The notes beneath the pieces are model-generated. The model ran no database searches. It was not told the DNA's origin and was given only the letters and a program-made list of their open reading frames with translations. A DNA stretch of 64,000 nucleotides, from the IMG/VR virus record IMGVR_UViG_3300022200_000019, positions 124,001-188,000 of that record. One strand, given 5' to 3'. Positions 7,170 to 13,970 of the stretch are shown here, piece by piece (within the stretch, counting starts at the first letter, position 1; every line of letters begins with the position of its first letter). A program made the translations under genes and the position numbers. This DNA comes from a virus.

Positions 7170-8089
7170 ACCGGCTATTCCAGCATTCAATATTACTTGG
7201 AAAATTACTTCCAAGTGTAATTATGACTGCATGTATTGTCGTATAGAGGATCATAATCCAACTGCACAACATAAGTCTTTAAAAGAATTACAAGATATAT
7301 GGATGTCAATAATTAGTAAAAGCGCACATTTGAACCTTCCGTATAAAGTTGGAATTAGCGGCGGTGAGCCAGTATCAAACAAGGATTTTCTTCCGTTTAT
7401 CCAGTGGTTAAAGAATAGGCCAGAAAAAATATTTTTGTATTTGACTACCAATGGTAGTGCTAGTTTAGCATATTACAAACGTGTCGCTGAGATTGTTGAC
7501 GGATTATCGTTTAGTTTACATTCTGAACATGTACACGAAAGTAAATTCTTTAATACTGCACGAGAATTAGATAAACTTATGATACGTCCAGAAAAAAGTT
7601 TTCATGTAAATATCATGGATGAGTTTTGGAATCAAGACAGAATACCTATATATGAAGACTACCTTAAAAAATATGATATATCGTATAGTGTGAATTCTAT
7701 TAATTATACTCATAAAACTCGAAACAAACCTATATTACAAGGAAACAATGACCTTAGAAAATCATAAAAACTATAATTGTATTGTGTATACCGACAGTAA
7801 TCAGCATTATTATCTTTCGGCTAATTGGATTCACAATAATAAATTGGATAATTGGGAAGGATGGCAATGTTATGCTGGAGTTAATCGCATTTATATTGAT
7901 GATGATAATGTATACGGTGGAAATTGCTTTAACGATTATTTAGGATCATTATCTGAGGGTTGGGAATTATTTTATAACACAACTACCTGTAAGAGAAAAA
8001 CTTGCACAGGATGTACTGACGATTTAATGATAGAAAAATATGCACCTGTATCTACACAAAGCAGCGAAGAAACTGAACATTCATCCTAG
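7147..8089 (+). pseudogene. radical SAM protein, split by a +1 frame change
   Basis: The GTG at 7147 (AAGGAG upstream) opens a 206-residue frame with the radical SAM motif CNYDCMYC near residue 24 and ISGGEP near residue 75. It stops at 7765-7767. A second frame, open from 7748, encodes what looks like the missing C-terminal Cys-rich (SPASM-type) part: GWQCYAGVN, GGNCF, then CKRKTCTGC, ending in KY. Removing one A from the AAAA run near 7756-7759 would join both into a protein of about 310 residues. It may be a real frameshift mutation, a sequencing or assembly error in a homopolymer, or two separately translated overlapping genes, since an ATG exists at 7748. The substrate is unknown. A second radical SAM gene lies at 25464-26468. 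Confidence 0.7.
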
Positions 8090-8375
8090 GCTGCTCAAAG
8101 CAGATGTCAAGCAAGGACGGTTACATCTAAACGATGACGGCTGCGTTGATTGTGAAGAATTAAAAGAGTTGTATCCAGATCAGTGGCAACGTGCGTATGA
8201 GTCCAATTTGGATTATTATGAAGGCATGAAAGAAACTGCTAAACAGTTAACTATGCCGGACGCAACTGATCTCGAAGCAAAACGTCTTTATCGTGCTATT
8301 CGTAAACTAGAAGCGGAGAACTACAGTTTGCGCAAACGAGTAGCAGACCTAGAAGCGCAACTGTATCGGCATTGA
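8040..8375 (+). CDS. hypothetical protein, possible HTH plus coiled coil
   Basis: 111 residues. The N-terminus (HKAAKKLNIHPRLLKADVKQGRLHL) resembles a MerR or excisionase-like helix-turn-helix with a wing. The C-terminus (AIRKLEAENYSLRKRVADLEAQL) is a heptad coiled coil, so a dimeric DNA binder is plausible. It overlaps the radical SAM C-terminal frame by 50 bases. Confidence 0.5.
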   Translation: MHLYLHKAAKKLNIHPRLLKADVKQGRLHLNDDGCVDCEELKELYPDQWQRAYESNLDYYEGMKETAKQLTMPDATDLEAKRLYRAIRKLEAENYSLRKRVADLEAQLYRH

Positions 8376-8617
8376 ACCCTTATATAGAATACTCAGACAA
8401 GTTTGATCGGTTTGCTGCTGAGAAATTTCCTCATCAGCTTGATGTTGCGCTTGAATTAGGTTTACTTGATGAGTGTATGGAATGGTGCCGCAATAATCTA
8501 GAATACGAGTACCGCATTAACCAAACTTCGTTTAGCCTTAAAGATTGTCAATATCATTTTTACTTTGAAGATTCACAAGACGCCGTAGCATTTACATTAA
8601 GATGGGGCAAGAAATAA
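8372..8617 (+). CDS. hypothetical protein, TTG start
   Basis: 81 residues from a TTG that overlaps the previous TGA. No ATG is available near the N-terminus. Acidic, with three Cys. Family not recognised. A late promoter motif directly follows. Confidence 0.45.
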   Translation: MNPYIEYSDKFDRFAAEKFPHQLDVALELGLLDECMEWCRNNLEYEYRINQTSFSLKDCQYHFYFEDSQDAVAFTLRWGKK

Positions 8618-8620
8618 ATA
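8614..8620 (+). promoter_or_regulatory. T4-type late promoter motif, 4 nt from the start codon
   Basis: ATAAATA with only AAGC between it and the ATG at 8625; predicted transcription would start at or next to the ATG. Confidence 0.5.
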
Positions 8621-8624
8621 AAGC

Positions 8625-8993
8625 ATGAGCTGTAACAATGGAAAGGCATGCTCCACCAAATGGTGTGGGTGGCTACAGAGCCTAGCACAAATCGCTGTAG
8701 CTGGAGTTATCGTTTACGCTGGATTCATCGTAAATCAACACATGGAATCGTGGACTCGTGCTTTTGATCAGGGCAGCAAAGATTTACACAATATCAGTCG
8801 AGCAATGACCGAAATTGAAACTGACATGCGTATTATTAAAGTACAAATGGACGGTATGAATATCAATACTGCTGGATTAAATCAAAACTTTGCGCACTTA
8901 AATCGTCAGATGGATGCGATGAATTATCAAGTTGGCAGCATTCGTAATCGTTTCTCTCCAATGGGCATGATGCGTGGAATGATGCCATGGTAG
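8625..8993 (+). CDS. membrane-anchored coiled-coil protein
   Basis: 122 residues. A short cytoplasmic Cys-bearing N-terminus, one membrane span (IAVAGVIVYAGFIVN), then about 70 residues of predicted coiled coil (DLHNISRAMTEIETDMRII and onward) and a Met-rich end (MGMMRGMMPW). The late motif just upstream suggests late expression. It could be an envelope protein acting at lysis or assembly; this is inference. Confidence 0.55.
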   Translation: MSCNNGKACSTKWCGWLQSLAQIAVAGVIVYAGFIVNQHMESWTRAFDQGSKDLHNISRAMTEIETDMRIIKVQMDGMNINTAGLNQNFAHLNRQMDAMNYQVGSIRNRFSPMGMMRGMMPW

Positions 8994-9163
8994 TATGTAA
9001 ATGTAGGGATATTAGAGAAGAAGATTACCCTACAGAAGCAGAACTAAAAGAACGCATCATGAAACCCGATTTTAATTGTGGGCAATGTCAGATGCGTTAT
9101 TTGATGGTTGACGAACAACCTAACACCCAGTATAATACAAAAACTCAGAGTACAGCCACTTAA
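8987..9163 (+). CDS. small zinc-ribbon-like protein
   Basis: 58 residues with paired Cys motifs CKC near the N-terminus and CGQC in the middle, suggesting one zinc site. Overlaps the preceding gene by 7 bases. Function unknown. Confidence 0.5.
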   Translation: MVVCKCRDIREEDYPTEAELKERIMKPDFNCGQCQMRYLMVDEQPNTQYNTKTQSTAT

Positions 9164-9172
9164 TACATATAT

Positions 9173-9248
9173 GCGGACACTATGTCGACTACTGCTTCCG
9201 CGGGTCAGGTTACGGTTCGAAACGTTTACCGTTGTACTTTAAGTGTCC
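9173..9248 (+). ncRNA. possible structured RNA upstream of tRNA-Trp
   Basis: A perfect 7-bp outer pairing (GGACACT at 9175-9181 with AGTGTCC at 9242-9248) encloses an inner hairpin (ACGGT with ACCGT) holding GGTTCGAAAC. A competing pairing GCGGA/TCCGC is also possible. The 74-nt span resembles a tRNA, but D and anticodon arms and the CCA end cannot be drawn. It may be a decayed tRNA or a regulatory RNA. Confidence 0.35.
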
Positions 9249-9280
9249 TGGGCATGACAATAATCTGCCCATATTATTTT

Positions 9281-9354
9281 GTAGGGATGGTATAATGGCA
9301 TTACGCTGGTCTCCAAAACCAGAGATTGAGGTTCGATCCCTTGTCCCTGCGCCA
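9281..9354 (+). tRNA. tRNA-Trp (anticodon CCA), 3' CCA encoded
   Basis: The acceptor stem GTAGGGA pairs with TCCCTGC (one G-U pair). The anticodon stem is CTGGT/ACCAG with loop CTCCAAA, so the anticodon is CCA. The T loop is TTCGATC. The discriminator is G, followed by an encoded CCA. All four arms fold and the 74-nt length is normal. It is the only convincing tRNA I found in the window. Confidence 0.92.
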
Positions 9355-9391
9355 TTATTACTTAAATATAGTAAACAACGAGGTGACCAAA

Positions 9392-9496
9392 ATGAATATG
9401 GTTTGTGCTGTTTTGGACAGCGTAATTTTAGTACTTACTGTAATCACAATGTTTGCTGTTTTAAGAGGGTGGAAAAATGAAAAAGAAGCGCACTAA
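9392..9496 (+). CDS. small single-span membrane peptide
   Basis: 34 residues: hydrophobic segment (CAVLDSVILVLTVITMFAVL) and a charged tail. A GAGGTG ribosome site precedes the ATG. Overlaps the next gene by 20 bases. Confidence 0.45.
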   Translation: MNMVCAVLDSVILVLTVITMFAVLRGWKNEKEAH

Positions 9497-9599
9497 AAAT
9501 CCAGTTGCTCGGTTTATGAATGATTTCAACAAGCCTGCAACACACCGAGACCGAACAAAATACTCGCGCAAAGCAAAACACACAAAACCTCTGTTGTAA
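9477..9599 (+). CDS. small very basic protein, conserved in phages
   Basis: 40 residues, about one third Lys/Arg (KKKRTKNPVARFMNDFNKPA). The NPVARF...NKPATHRDR pattern recalls a short basic protein found in many T4-like phages, function unknown. It is likely to bind nucleic acid, judged only from charge. Confidence 0.55.
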   Translation: MKKKRTKNPVARFMNDFNKPATHRDRTKYSRKAKHTKPLL

Positions 9600-9619
9600 T
9601 ATTTTTATTTGTTTATATT

Positions 9620-10618
9620 ATGAGCAATATCTTTTTTGTTCCGTATCATAATAGCGGCGGACATTTTTTAACATGGTCAATGTATTATTTGTGTGGGTAC
9701 GACGAATATTTTTCAAAAGATGAAGACAAATATATATCTTTGCCAGAAATTGATAATACAATTACCCAGACTCGAAAAAATTTCCATATTTTTAAACCAA
9801 CAAAATCAAGAGGTTATAACGACACGTTAAACAAAATTGGAAAGGCGGAGTTTATCTATGCATCGGTAATTAGTGATGAGCTTGCAGCAAAACATCTTAA
9901 TATTGATCTTAACTATCAAGACGATAACCATAAAAAGCAACTAGAAGAATTTAATGCCGAAGATTCTATAAAACTTTTTAATATTTCAAAAGATTACCCG
10001 CTAGTATTTATTGATTATTGTGATTACGATTATCGCAATCAGTTTTATAATAATAGAAATCCACTATCACGATCATCTAAGAGTTATGATTCATTTGAGG
10101 ACGAACTTAAAGAGGTGGAATTGTTTTATTCATCTAAAACTGGTAATTATTTTGATGAAAATATTTGGGATCGTAGAGAAAAATTAGCATTAATGCTTAA
10201 CTACTTATATAAGAAATTTGACTATTATAAACATTTTGATAAAACTCTTCCTCATCTATACTATAATACAGATGATATCTGGAACGGGCTTGATTCAATT
10301 GTATACGAAATAGCAGAATTCTTTAATCAAAAAATTGATTATGATAGATTTACATCCTGGAAAATAATTTATTCGCGTTGGCGAGAGAATCATAAACAAT
10401 ATTTCTCTAGACATTTAAATAGAATTACACGTGCTATCGTTAATAACGAATATCTATCATTAAAACGTTTCGAAATGGATTTTTATAAAGAATGTTTAAT
10501 TCAAAGTTCATTAATTTATGATTACAATTTAAATTTAAAAACATGGGGTTTGGAAAAATTTCCAGAAAATACTCGGGATTTACACTCATTGCTTGAGCCA
10601 AATATACATGTGATTTAA
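9620..10618 (+). CDS. hypothetical protein, 332 residues
   Basis: Begins FFVPYHNSGGHFLTWSMYYLCG; the NSGGH turn after a first beta strand loosely recalls P-loop sulfotransferase-like proteins but lacks a clear PAPS motif. The rest is rich in Tyr, Asp and Asn. No ribosome site is obvious before the ATG at 9620. Base composition is more AT-rich than its neighbours, like the other larger cargo genes of this phage (SGNH proteins, the radical SAM gene at 7147). Confidence 0.6.
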   Translation: MSNIFFVPYHNSGGHFLTWSMYYLCGYDEYFSKDEDKYISLPEIDNTITQTRKNFHIFKPTKSRGYNDTLNKIGKAEFIYASVISDELAAKHLNIDLNYQDDNHKKQLEEFNAEDSIKLFNISKDYPLVFIDYCDYDYRNQFYNNRNPLSRSSKSYDSFEDELKEVELFYSSKTGNYFDENIWDRREKLALMLNYLYKKFDYYKHFDKTLPHLYYNTDDIWNGLDSIVYEIAEFFNQKIDYDRFTSWKIIYSRWRENHKQYFSRHLNRITRAIVNNEYLSLKRFEMDFYKECLIQSSLIYDYNLNLKTWGLEKFPENTRDLHSLLEPNIHVI

Positions 10619-10727
10619 TTTGTTGTTTCTATACCACAATTTATGGTGTAAAATTTGCATTGTAAGTTCTCTCAAATTCTGTTTATAACCCTATAAAAAA
10701 TTGTTGAAAAAAACTCGCAAAATACGG

Positions 10728-10756
10728 TTGACCTTTTTGACTAGATCGGCTACAAT
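10728..10756 (+). promoter_or_regulatory. sigma70 early promoter
   Basis: TTGACC at 10728-10733, 17-base spacer, TACAAT at 10751-10756. A degenerate copy of the CATAAAAAA box lies around 10690. Confidence 0.7.
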
Positions 10757-10763
10757 ACTAGTA

Positions 10764-10790
10764 TGAGCTAAGGGAAATAGGTCCCGCTCA
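10764..10790 (+). promoter_or_regulatory. hairpin at predicted mRNA 5' end
   Basis: TGAGC and GGGA on the left pair with TCCC and GCTCA on the right, with a 3-base bulge. It starts within 1-2 bases of the transcription start expected from the promoter at 10728, so it would cap the transcript. Confidence 0.45.
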
Positions 10791-10807
10791 ATTACAGGAG
10801 AGTCAAA

Positions 10808-10978
10808 ATGACTAAGATGTATAAAGCAAAAATTATGCTTCCAAATGGTGTGCTTACAGAACGTCAAGCACGTGCGCAACATACACTCGAAGCCAAGCAG
10901 ATTTTTGAAACCTATGGTAAAGTTGTAGGCGGACCGTTTGAAGTTATGAACCCGCAAACTAACACTTCGTGGTTCTAA
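10808..10978 (+). CDS. small basic protein
   Basis: 56 residues, first gene behind the promoter at 10728; CAGGAGAG ribosome site. Family not recognised. Confidence 0.55.
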   Translation: MTKMYKAKIMLPNGVLTERQARAQHTLEAKQIFETYGKVVGGPFEVMNPQTNTSWF

Positions 10979-10982
10979 TAAA

Positions 10983-11042
10983 ATGGAAGTATTGTTTGTA
11001 CTACCGCTTGCATTTATTTTTTATTATGGAAACATTGTATAA
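10983..11042 (+). CDS. possible 19-residue membrane peptide
   Basis: Open frame MEVLFVLPLAFIFYYGNIV between two genes. Purely hydrophobic. There is no good ribosome site, so it is weakly supported. Confidence 0.25.
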   Translation: MEVLFVLPLAFIFYYGNIV

Positions 11043-11054
11043 GGAGATTTTATT

Positions 11055-11294
11055 GTGAATAAGGAAATTCTAAAAGTTATGGCAACTAACATTTCTAAAT
11101 TTGTTGCAGTTATCGGCAGTTACTTTGCAGTAACGGTTGGCACAGCATTTTTGGCAAACTACCTTTACGGCTGGGGTAAGCAGGAAGTATTCCTGTCTAC
11201 TATTTTGTTGTCAGCAGCAGCAATCGGTGTATGGGCGGCATACGACTACGCTAAGTGGAAAGTGGATTTTGACGCTAAATTTGGTAACAAGTAA
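11055..11294 (+). CDS. two-span membrane protein, GTG start
   Basis: 79 residues with two hydrophobic segments (FVAVIGSYFAVTVGTAFLANYL; VFLSTILLSAAAIGVWAA). The GTG at 11055 lies 8 bases after AAGGAG. Probably in the inner membrane; function unknown. Confidence 0.5.
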   Translation: MNKEILKVMATNISKFVAVIGSYFAVTVGTAFLANYLYGWGKQEVFLSTILLSAAAIGVWAAYDYAKWKVDFDAKFGNK

Positions 11295-11304
11295 GGAGAT
11301 GGGT

Positions 11305-11445
11305 ATGTTTGAAGATGTTCGTAAAGAATTGGAAGAAAGCGTTCAACGTGTTCTGGATAAGTGCGATGCTATTATCGCTAAACTAGACGAAATGGAACGC
11401 ACGGAAATGGAATCAGAAGCACGGGAGGCAGACTACAATGGTTGA
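11305..11445 (+). CDS. small helical acidic protein
   Basis: 46 residues, one heptad-like helix (VRKELEESVQRVLDKCDAII). The ATG at 11305 is 6 bases after AAGGAG; the ATG at 11299 is too close to it. Confidence 0.5.
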   Translation: MFEDVRKELEESVQRVLDKCDAIIAKLDEMERTEMESEAREADYNG

Positions 11446-11608
11446 TATGCAAAAGAATGCAGCAGAACTTCTTCGTTTTATGCAGGATGCACAGCGTTAT
11501 GGCTTGCGCGAAGAAGCAGCAGGGCAATACGCACATCTACAAGCACTAGCACGCGAAATGCGTATTGCACGAGTAGAACAGCGTTATGCTCATGTGGATA
11601 TCTTGTAA
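11438..11608 (+). CDS. small helical protein
   Basis: 56 residues, all helical, Ala/Arg/Gln-rich. Overlaps its neighbours (8 bases, then TAATG). Family not recognised. Confidence 0.5.
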   Translation: MVDMQKNAAELLRFMQDAQRYGLREEAAGQYAHLQALAREMRIARVEQRYAHVDIL

Positions 11609-11733
11609 TGAAAACTCGTACCAAATGGATTTGGATCCACGTACTAGCAGCAGTACTTTTTATCCCACTGCTGTTTGTTACACTAGGATTGCACATTATT
11701 TCTAACCAAATTGCCGAAAAGCAGGAGGCATAA
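11608..11733 (+). CDS. small single-span membrane protein
   Basis: 41 residues: basic start (MKTRTKWIW), hydrophobic segment (VLAAVLFIPLLFVTLGLHII), polar end. Function unknown. Confidence 0.5.
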   Translation: MKTRTKWIWIHVLAAVLFIPLLFVTLGLHIISNQIAEKQEA

Positions 11734-11734
11734 A

Positions 11735-11980
11735 ATGGATTATGTAAGCGAAGCAACTGATTTTGACACCATTGCATACGGGCTCGAGCGTTATCAAGCA
11801 GATGCACTGGAAACACTATGGTTTGAAGAATTGCGACATTTTGAGGACAGCCCAGCAGAGCTTGTAGATGCAGCAAATGTTCTACTTGCAATATGTGGCA
11901 GTCCAAATCGTGTATCAAATGTCGCGTTTGATGAAGGGGATCGTGCGTATACTTGGCAGATTTCCCGTACACTACACTAA
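11735..11980 (+). CDS. small acidic protein
   Basis: 81 residues, helical, acidic. GGAGGC lies before the ATG. Last gene before the hairpin and promoter at 11982-12038. Confidence 0.5.
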   Translation: MDYVSEATDFDTIAYGLERYQADALETLWFEELRHFEDSPAELVDAANVLLAICGSPNRVSNVAFDEGDRAYTWQISRTLH

Positions 11981-11981
11981 C

Positions 11982-12001
11982 TTGTTGTAAAAATACAACA
12001 A
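11982..12001 (+). terminator. AT-rich hairpin between transcription units
   Basis: TTGTTGTA and TACAACAA form a perfect 8-bp stem with an AAAA loop. On the + strand it is not followed by a T run, so termination would be weak; it may instead stabilise the upstream mRNA. Confidence 0.35.
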
Positions 12002-12009
12002 AAAAGTGG

Positions 12010-12038
12010 TTGACACTGGTTGAAAAACCGTTTATATT
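12010..12038 (+). promoter_or_regulatory. sigma70 early promoter
   Basis: TTGACA at 12010-12015, 17-base spacer, TATATT at 12033-12038. Confidence 0.7.
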
Positions 12039-12071
12039 TTAATTTCCATAAACAAATTGAGGAAGACCAAA

Positions 12072-12347
12072 ATGACTCGTAACAAGACTAAAATGACTCG
12101 TAAGATGCGCACCCATACCATGGAAGACGCGGTCGTAAAAGCAATCATGAAGGGCCGTAAGAGCATTCATCGTTCTGCATTGTTTGCCATTGTAGATTAC
12201 ATGCACGGTCCTATCGAAGGATACGATTTGAATACCAGCATCCTGAATGAAGTAGCTGAAAATGTAAGCGCACTAACTGGACTGAATGTTCGCTATGATG
12301 ATTGCACTGACAAGGGCAATGAAAAGGCCAAGATTACCTGGGCTTGA
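12072..12347 (+). CDS. small basic protein
   Basis: 91 residues, N-terminus rich in Lys, Arg, Thr and Met with MTRNKTK / MTRKMRT tandem similarity. The C-terminal part is globular (SALFAIVDYMHGPIEGYD). Start at 12072 behind GAGG. Possible nucleic acid binding from charge; family not recognised. Confidence 0.55.
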   Translation: MTRNKTKMTRKMRTHTMEDAVVKAIMKGRKSIHRSALFAIVDYMHGPIEGYDLNTSILNEVAENVSALTGLNVRYDDCTDKGNEKAKITWA

Positions 12348-12372
12348 CATTTAGATACATCAGCCATATAAT
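12344..12372 (+). promoter_or_regulatory. consensus sigma70 promoter
   Basis: TTGACA at 12344-12349, 17-base spacer, TATAAT at 12367-12372: both hexamers perfect. It overlaps the end of the preceding gene. Confidence 0.85.
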
Positions 12373-12380
12373 ATGCACAA

Positions 12381-12404
12381 GAGTTAGGCAATGGGGCCTA
12401 ACTC
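12381..12404 (+). promoter_or_regulatory. hairpin at predicted mRNA 5' end
   Basis: GAGTTAGG and CCTAACTC form a perfect 8-bp stem around the loop CAATGGGG. It begins 8 bases after the -10, at the expected transcript 5' end. Confidence 0.55.
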
Positions 12405-12425
12405 GAATTTATCAAGGAGTCTATT

Positions 12426-12683
12426 ATGAAGAAAATGACTAAGACTACGCTCAAGAATAAGTTGAGCAAGGGTATTGCTACAGTAGCCTTCATCAAGAAA
12501 GACGGCACCAAGCGTGTTATGAAGGCAACCCTGGCACCAGAACATTTGCCAGTTGTTGAAGCACGGGCAAACGCAACCCCACGCAAGGAAAACCCAGATG
12601 TACTGGCTGTGTTCGACATGGAAAAGAAGGCATTCCGTTCTTTCCGTATTGACAGTATTCAGTCTTTTGAAATGGATTCCTGA
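12426..12683 (+). CDS. WYL_2/DUF2693-like small protein
   Basis: 85 residues. A very basic first 20 residues precede ATVAFIKKDGTKRVMKATL and PDVLAVFDMEKKAFRSFRID, which resemble the phage family DUF2693 (WYL_2), predicted small SH3/Sm-like barrels. Function unknown; nucleic acid binding is plausible. AAGGAG lies before the ATG. Strongest promoter of the region, with a 5' hairpin. Confidence 0.6.
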   Translation: MKKMTKTTLKNKLSKGIATVAFIKKDGTKRVMKATLAPEHLPVVEARANATPRKENPDVLAVFDMEKKAFRSFRIDSIQSFEMDS

Positions 12684-13429
12684 TGTCTATTCAGGTTCAT
12701 CACGCAAAAGGTGATACTTCAGGATTCCTGAACGACTTCGCTGAACCAACCATCATCGAAGCCGACCAGGATATCTTGGCATATTTCTTGGCCAATACCG
12801 AGGCACAGAAAGACATTCCTGCTGGGATCCAGTGGAATAACGTGCTCATGAGCAATGACGATGATGTAGTTACACCCAGCGATTATCATCTGTTGTTTGC
12901 GCAGGATATTCGAACATTCTATCGTAATCGTATCATGATGCGCCGACTGAAAGGGCACCAACCTAGCCACTTCCAGAACAAGGTTTATCAGTTTGTGACA
13001 TCTGATAAACCAAATCAAATTGAAGTGGATAATCAGGGTATCATGATTAAACTTCCAGATTTTTATGTGTATGATCGAGCAATGGATCATTTGCATGAAA
13101 ACTATCATACCAAGTTTGAAAGCAATTTTAAACACAAATACAATTCCTTAAACATACTGGTTGAACCAGTAACATACACACTGTCTTTTGTGGAACACAC
13201 ACAGAAAAAAACCAAGAATATCAAAAATCACGAGTATTGGTTTGTTGATTCTGATCAGATTTTGCATAAACTAAGTTTTGATATTGAAAATCCACTGAAA
13301 CACTTGTTTGTAAAACATTTGAAATCTTCTAACGGTGTTTTGGATATTGCTGCCTGTCGTGTTCATGCATCAGTACCAGGATATGAAGATTTCGATTATC
13401 TGGAAATGGAACACTGGGAAATTCAGTAG
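12683..13429 (+). CDS. hypothetical protein, 248 residues
   Basis: Globular, rich in His, Asp and aromatic residues, no membrane segment. The start overlaps the previous stop (TGATG), so it is coupled to the DUF2693-like gene. I do not recognise the family. Confidence 0.6.
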   Translation: MSIQVHHAKGDTSGFLNDFAEPTIIEADQDILAYFLANTEAQKDIPAGIQWNNVLMSNDDDVVTPSDYHLLFAQDIRTFYRNRIMMRRLKGHQPSHFQNKVYQFVTSDKPNQIEVDNQGIMIKLPDFYVYDRAMDHLHENYHTKFESNFKHKYNSLNILVEPVTYTLSFVEHTQKKTKNIKNHEYWFVDSDQILHKLSFDIENPLKHLFVKHLKSSNGVLDIAACRVHASVPGYEDFDYLEMEHWEIQ

Positions 13430-13436
13430 CTAAATA
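13430..13436 (+). promoter_or_regulatory. T4-type late promoter motif, 6 nt from the start codon
   Basis: CTAAATA followed by six bases and the ATG at 13443. Confidence 0.5.
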
Positions 13437-13442
13437 ACCTGC

Positions 13443-13688
13443 ATGTTCTATAACGATCAACTTGAAACCATTATCCACGAATCAATTATTCGTGTTATGG
13501 GTGTACTATACGAAAGTCGTATTGTAGAAGGTGCCAACATGGGTGCCATGATGCGATTGTTTAATGTTGGTGAGGAAGTATGTTCTAAATATGACGACAT
13601 GCTCGTTGCATTTGACAATGACTTTTTTAATGATTACGAAAGTATCACTGGTATTGATCTGCGAGTAGCAGACCAAACGGTACACTAA
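13443..13688 (+). CDS. small acidic protein
   Basis: 81 residues, acidic helical (DQLETIIHESIIRVMGVLYE). Preceded by a late motif and no ribosome site. Family not recognised. Confidence 0.55.
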   Translation: MFYNDQLETIIHESIIRVMGVLYESRIVEGANMGAMMRLFNVGEEVCSKYDDMLVAFDNDFFNDYESITGIDLRVADQTVH

Positions 13689-13969
13689 TGGAACGAGCAG
13701 TACACTTTTTAAAACGAAGTTATCACAGTGATCGCACGGCGTTTTACTTTGAAATGCTTTCGTTTATTTTCACAGTAGGCGCCAGTTTCAGTTTGGCATT
13801 CACTGCATCTGATCCTGATATGAGATACATCTACCCAGGGTTTTTTATTGGTAGTCTGTTTGGAATTTATGGCTATTATCGTAGAGAACTTGCATGGCCC
13901 ATGCTGTTAACTGCATACTTTGCATTTGTGAATGTATTTGGGTTTGGCGTGGCTATGCTGTGGTGGTAG
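13688..13969 (+). CDS. three-span membrane protein
   Basis: 93 residues with three hydrophobic segments (FYFEMLSFIFTVGASFSLAF; YIYPGFFIGSLFGIYGY; MLLTAYFAFVNVFGFGVAML). The start overlaps the previous stop. It resembles short unnamed phage membrane proteins; function unknown. Confidence 0.55.
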   Translation: MERAVHFLKRSYHSDRTAFYFEMLSFIFTVGASFSLAFTASDPDMRYIYPGFFIGSLFGIYGYYRRELAWPMLLTAYFAFVNVFGFGVAMLWW

Positions 13970-13970
13970 T

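Noticed and set aside
9175-9248. Second tRNA gene upstream of tRNA-Trp
   Set aside because: The outer 7-bp pairing and a TTCGAAA stretch look tRNA-like, but the TTCGAAA is too far from the 3' stem, no D or anticodon arm can be drawn, and no CCA follows. Kept only as a possible structured RNA.
11478-11972. 164-residue minus-strand frame
   Set aside because: Covers three coupled + strand genes in antisense and shows no motif or ribosome site.
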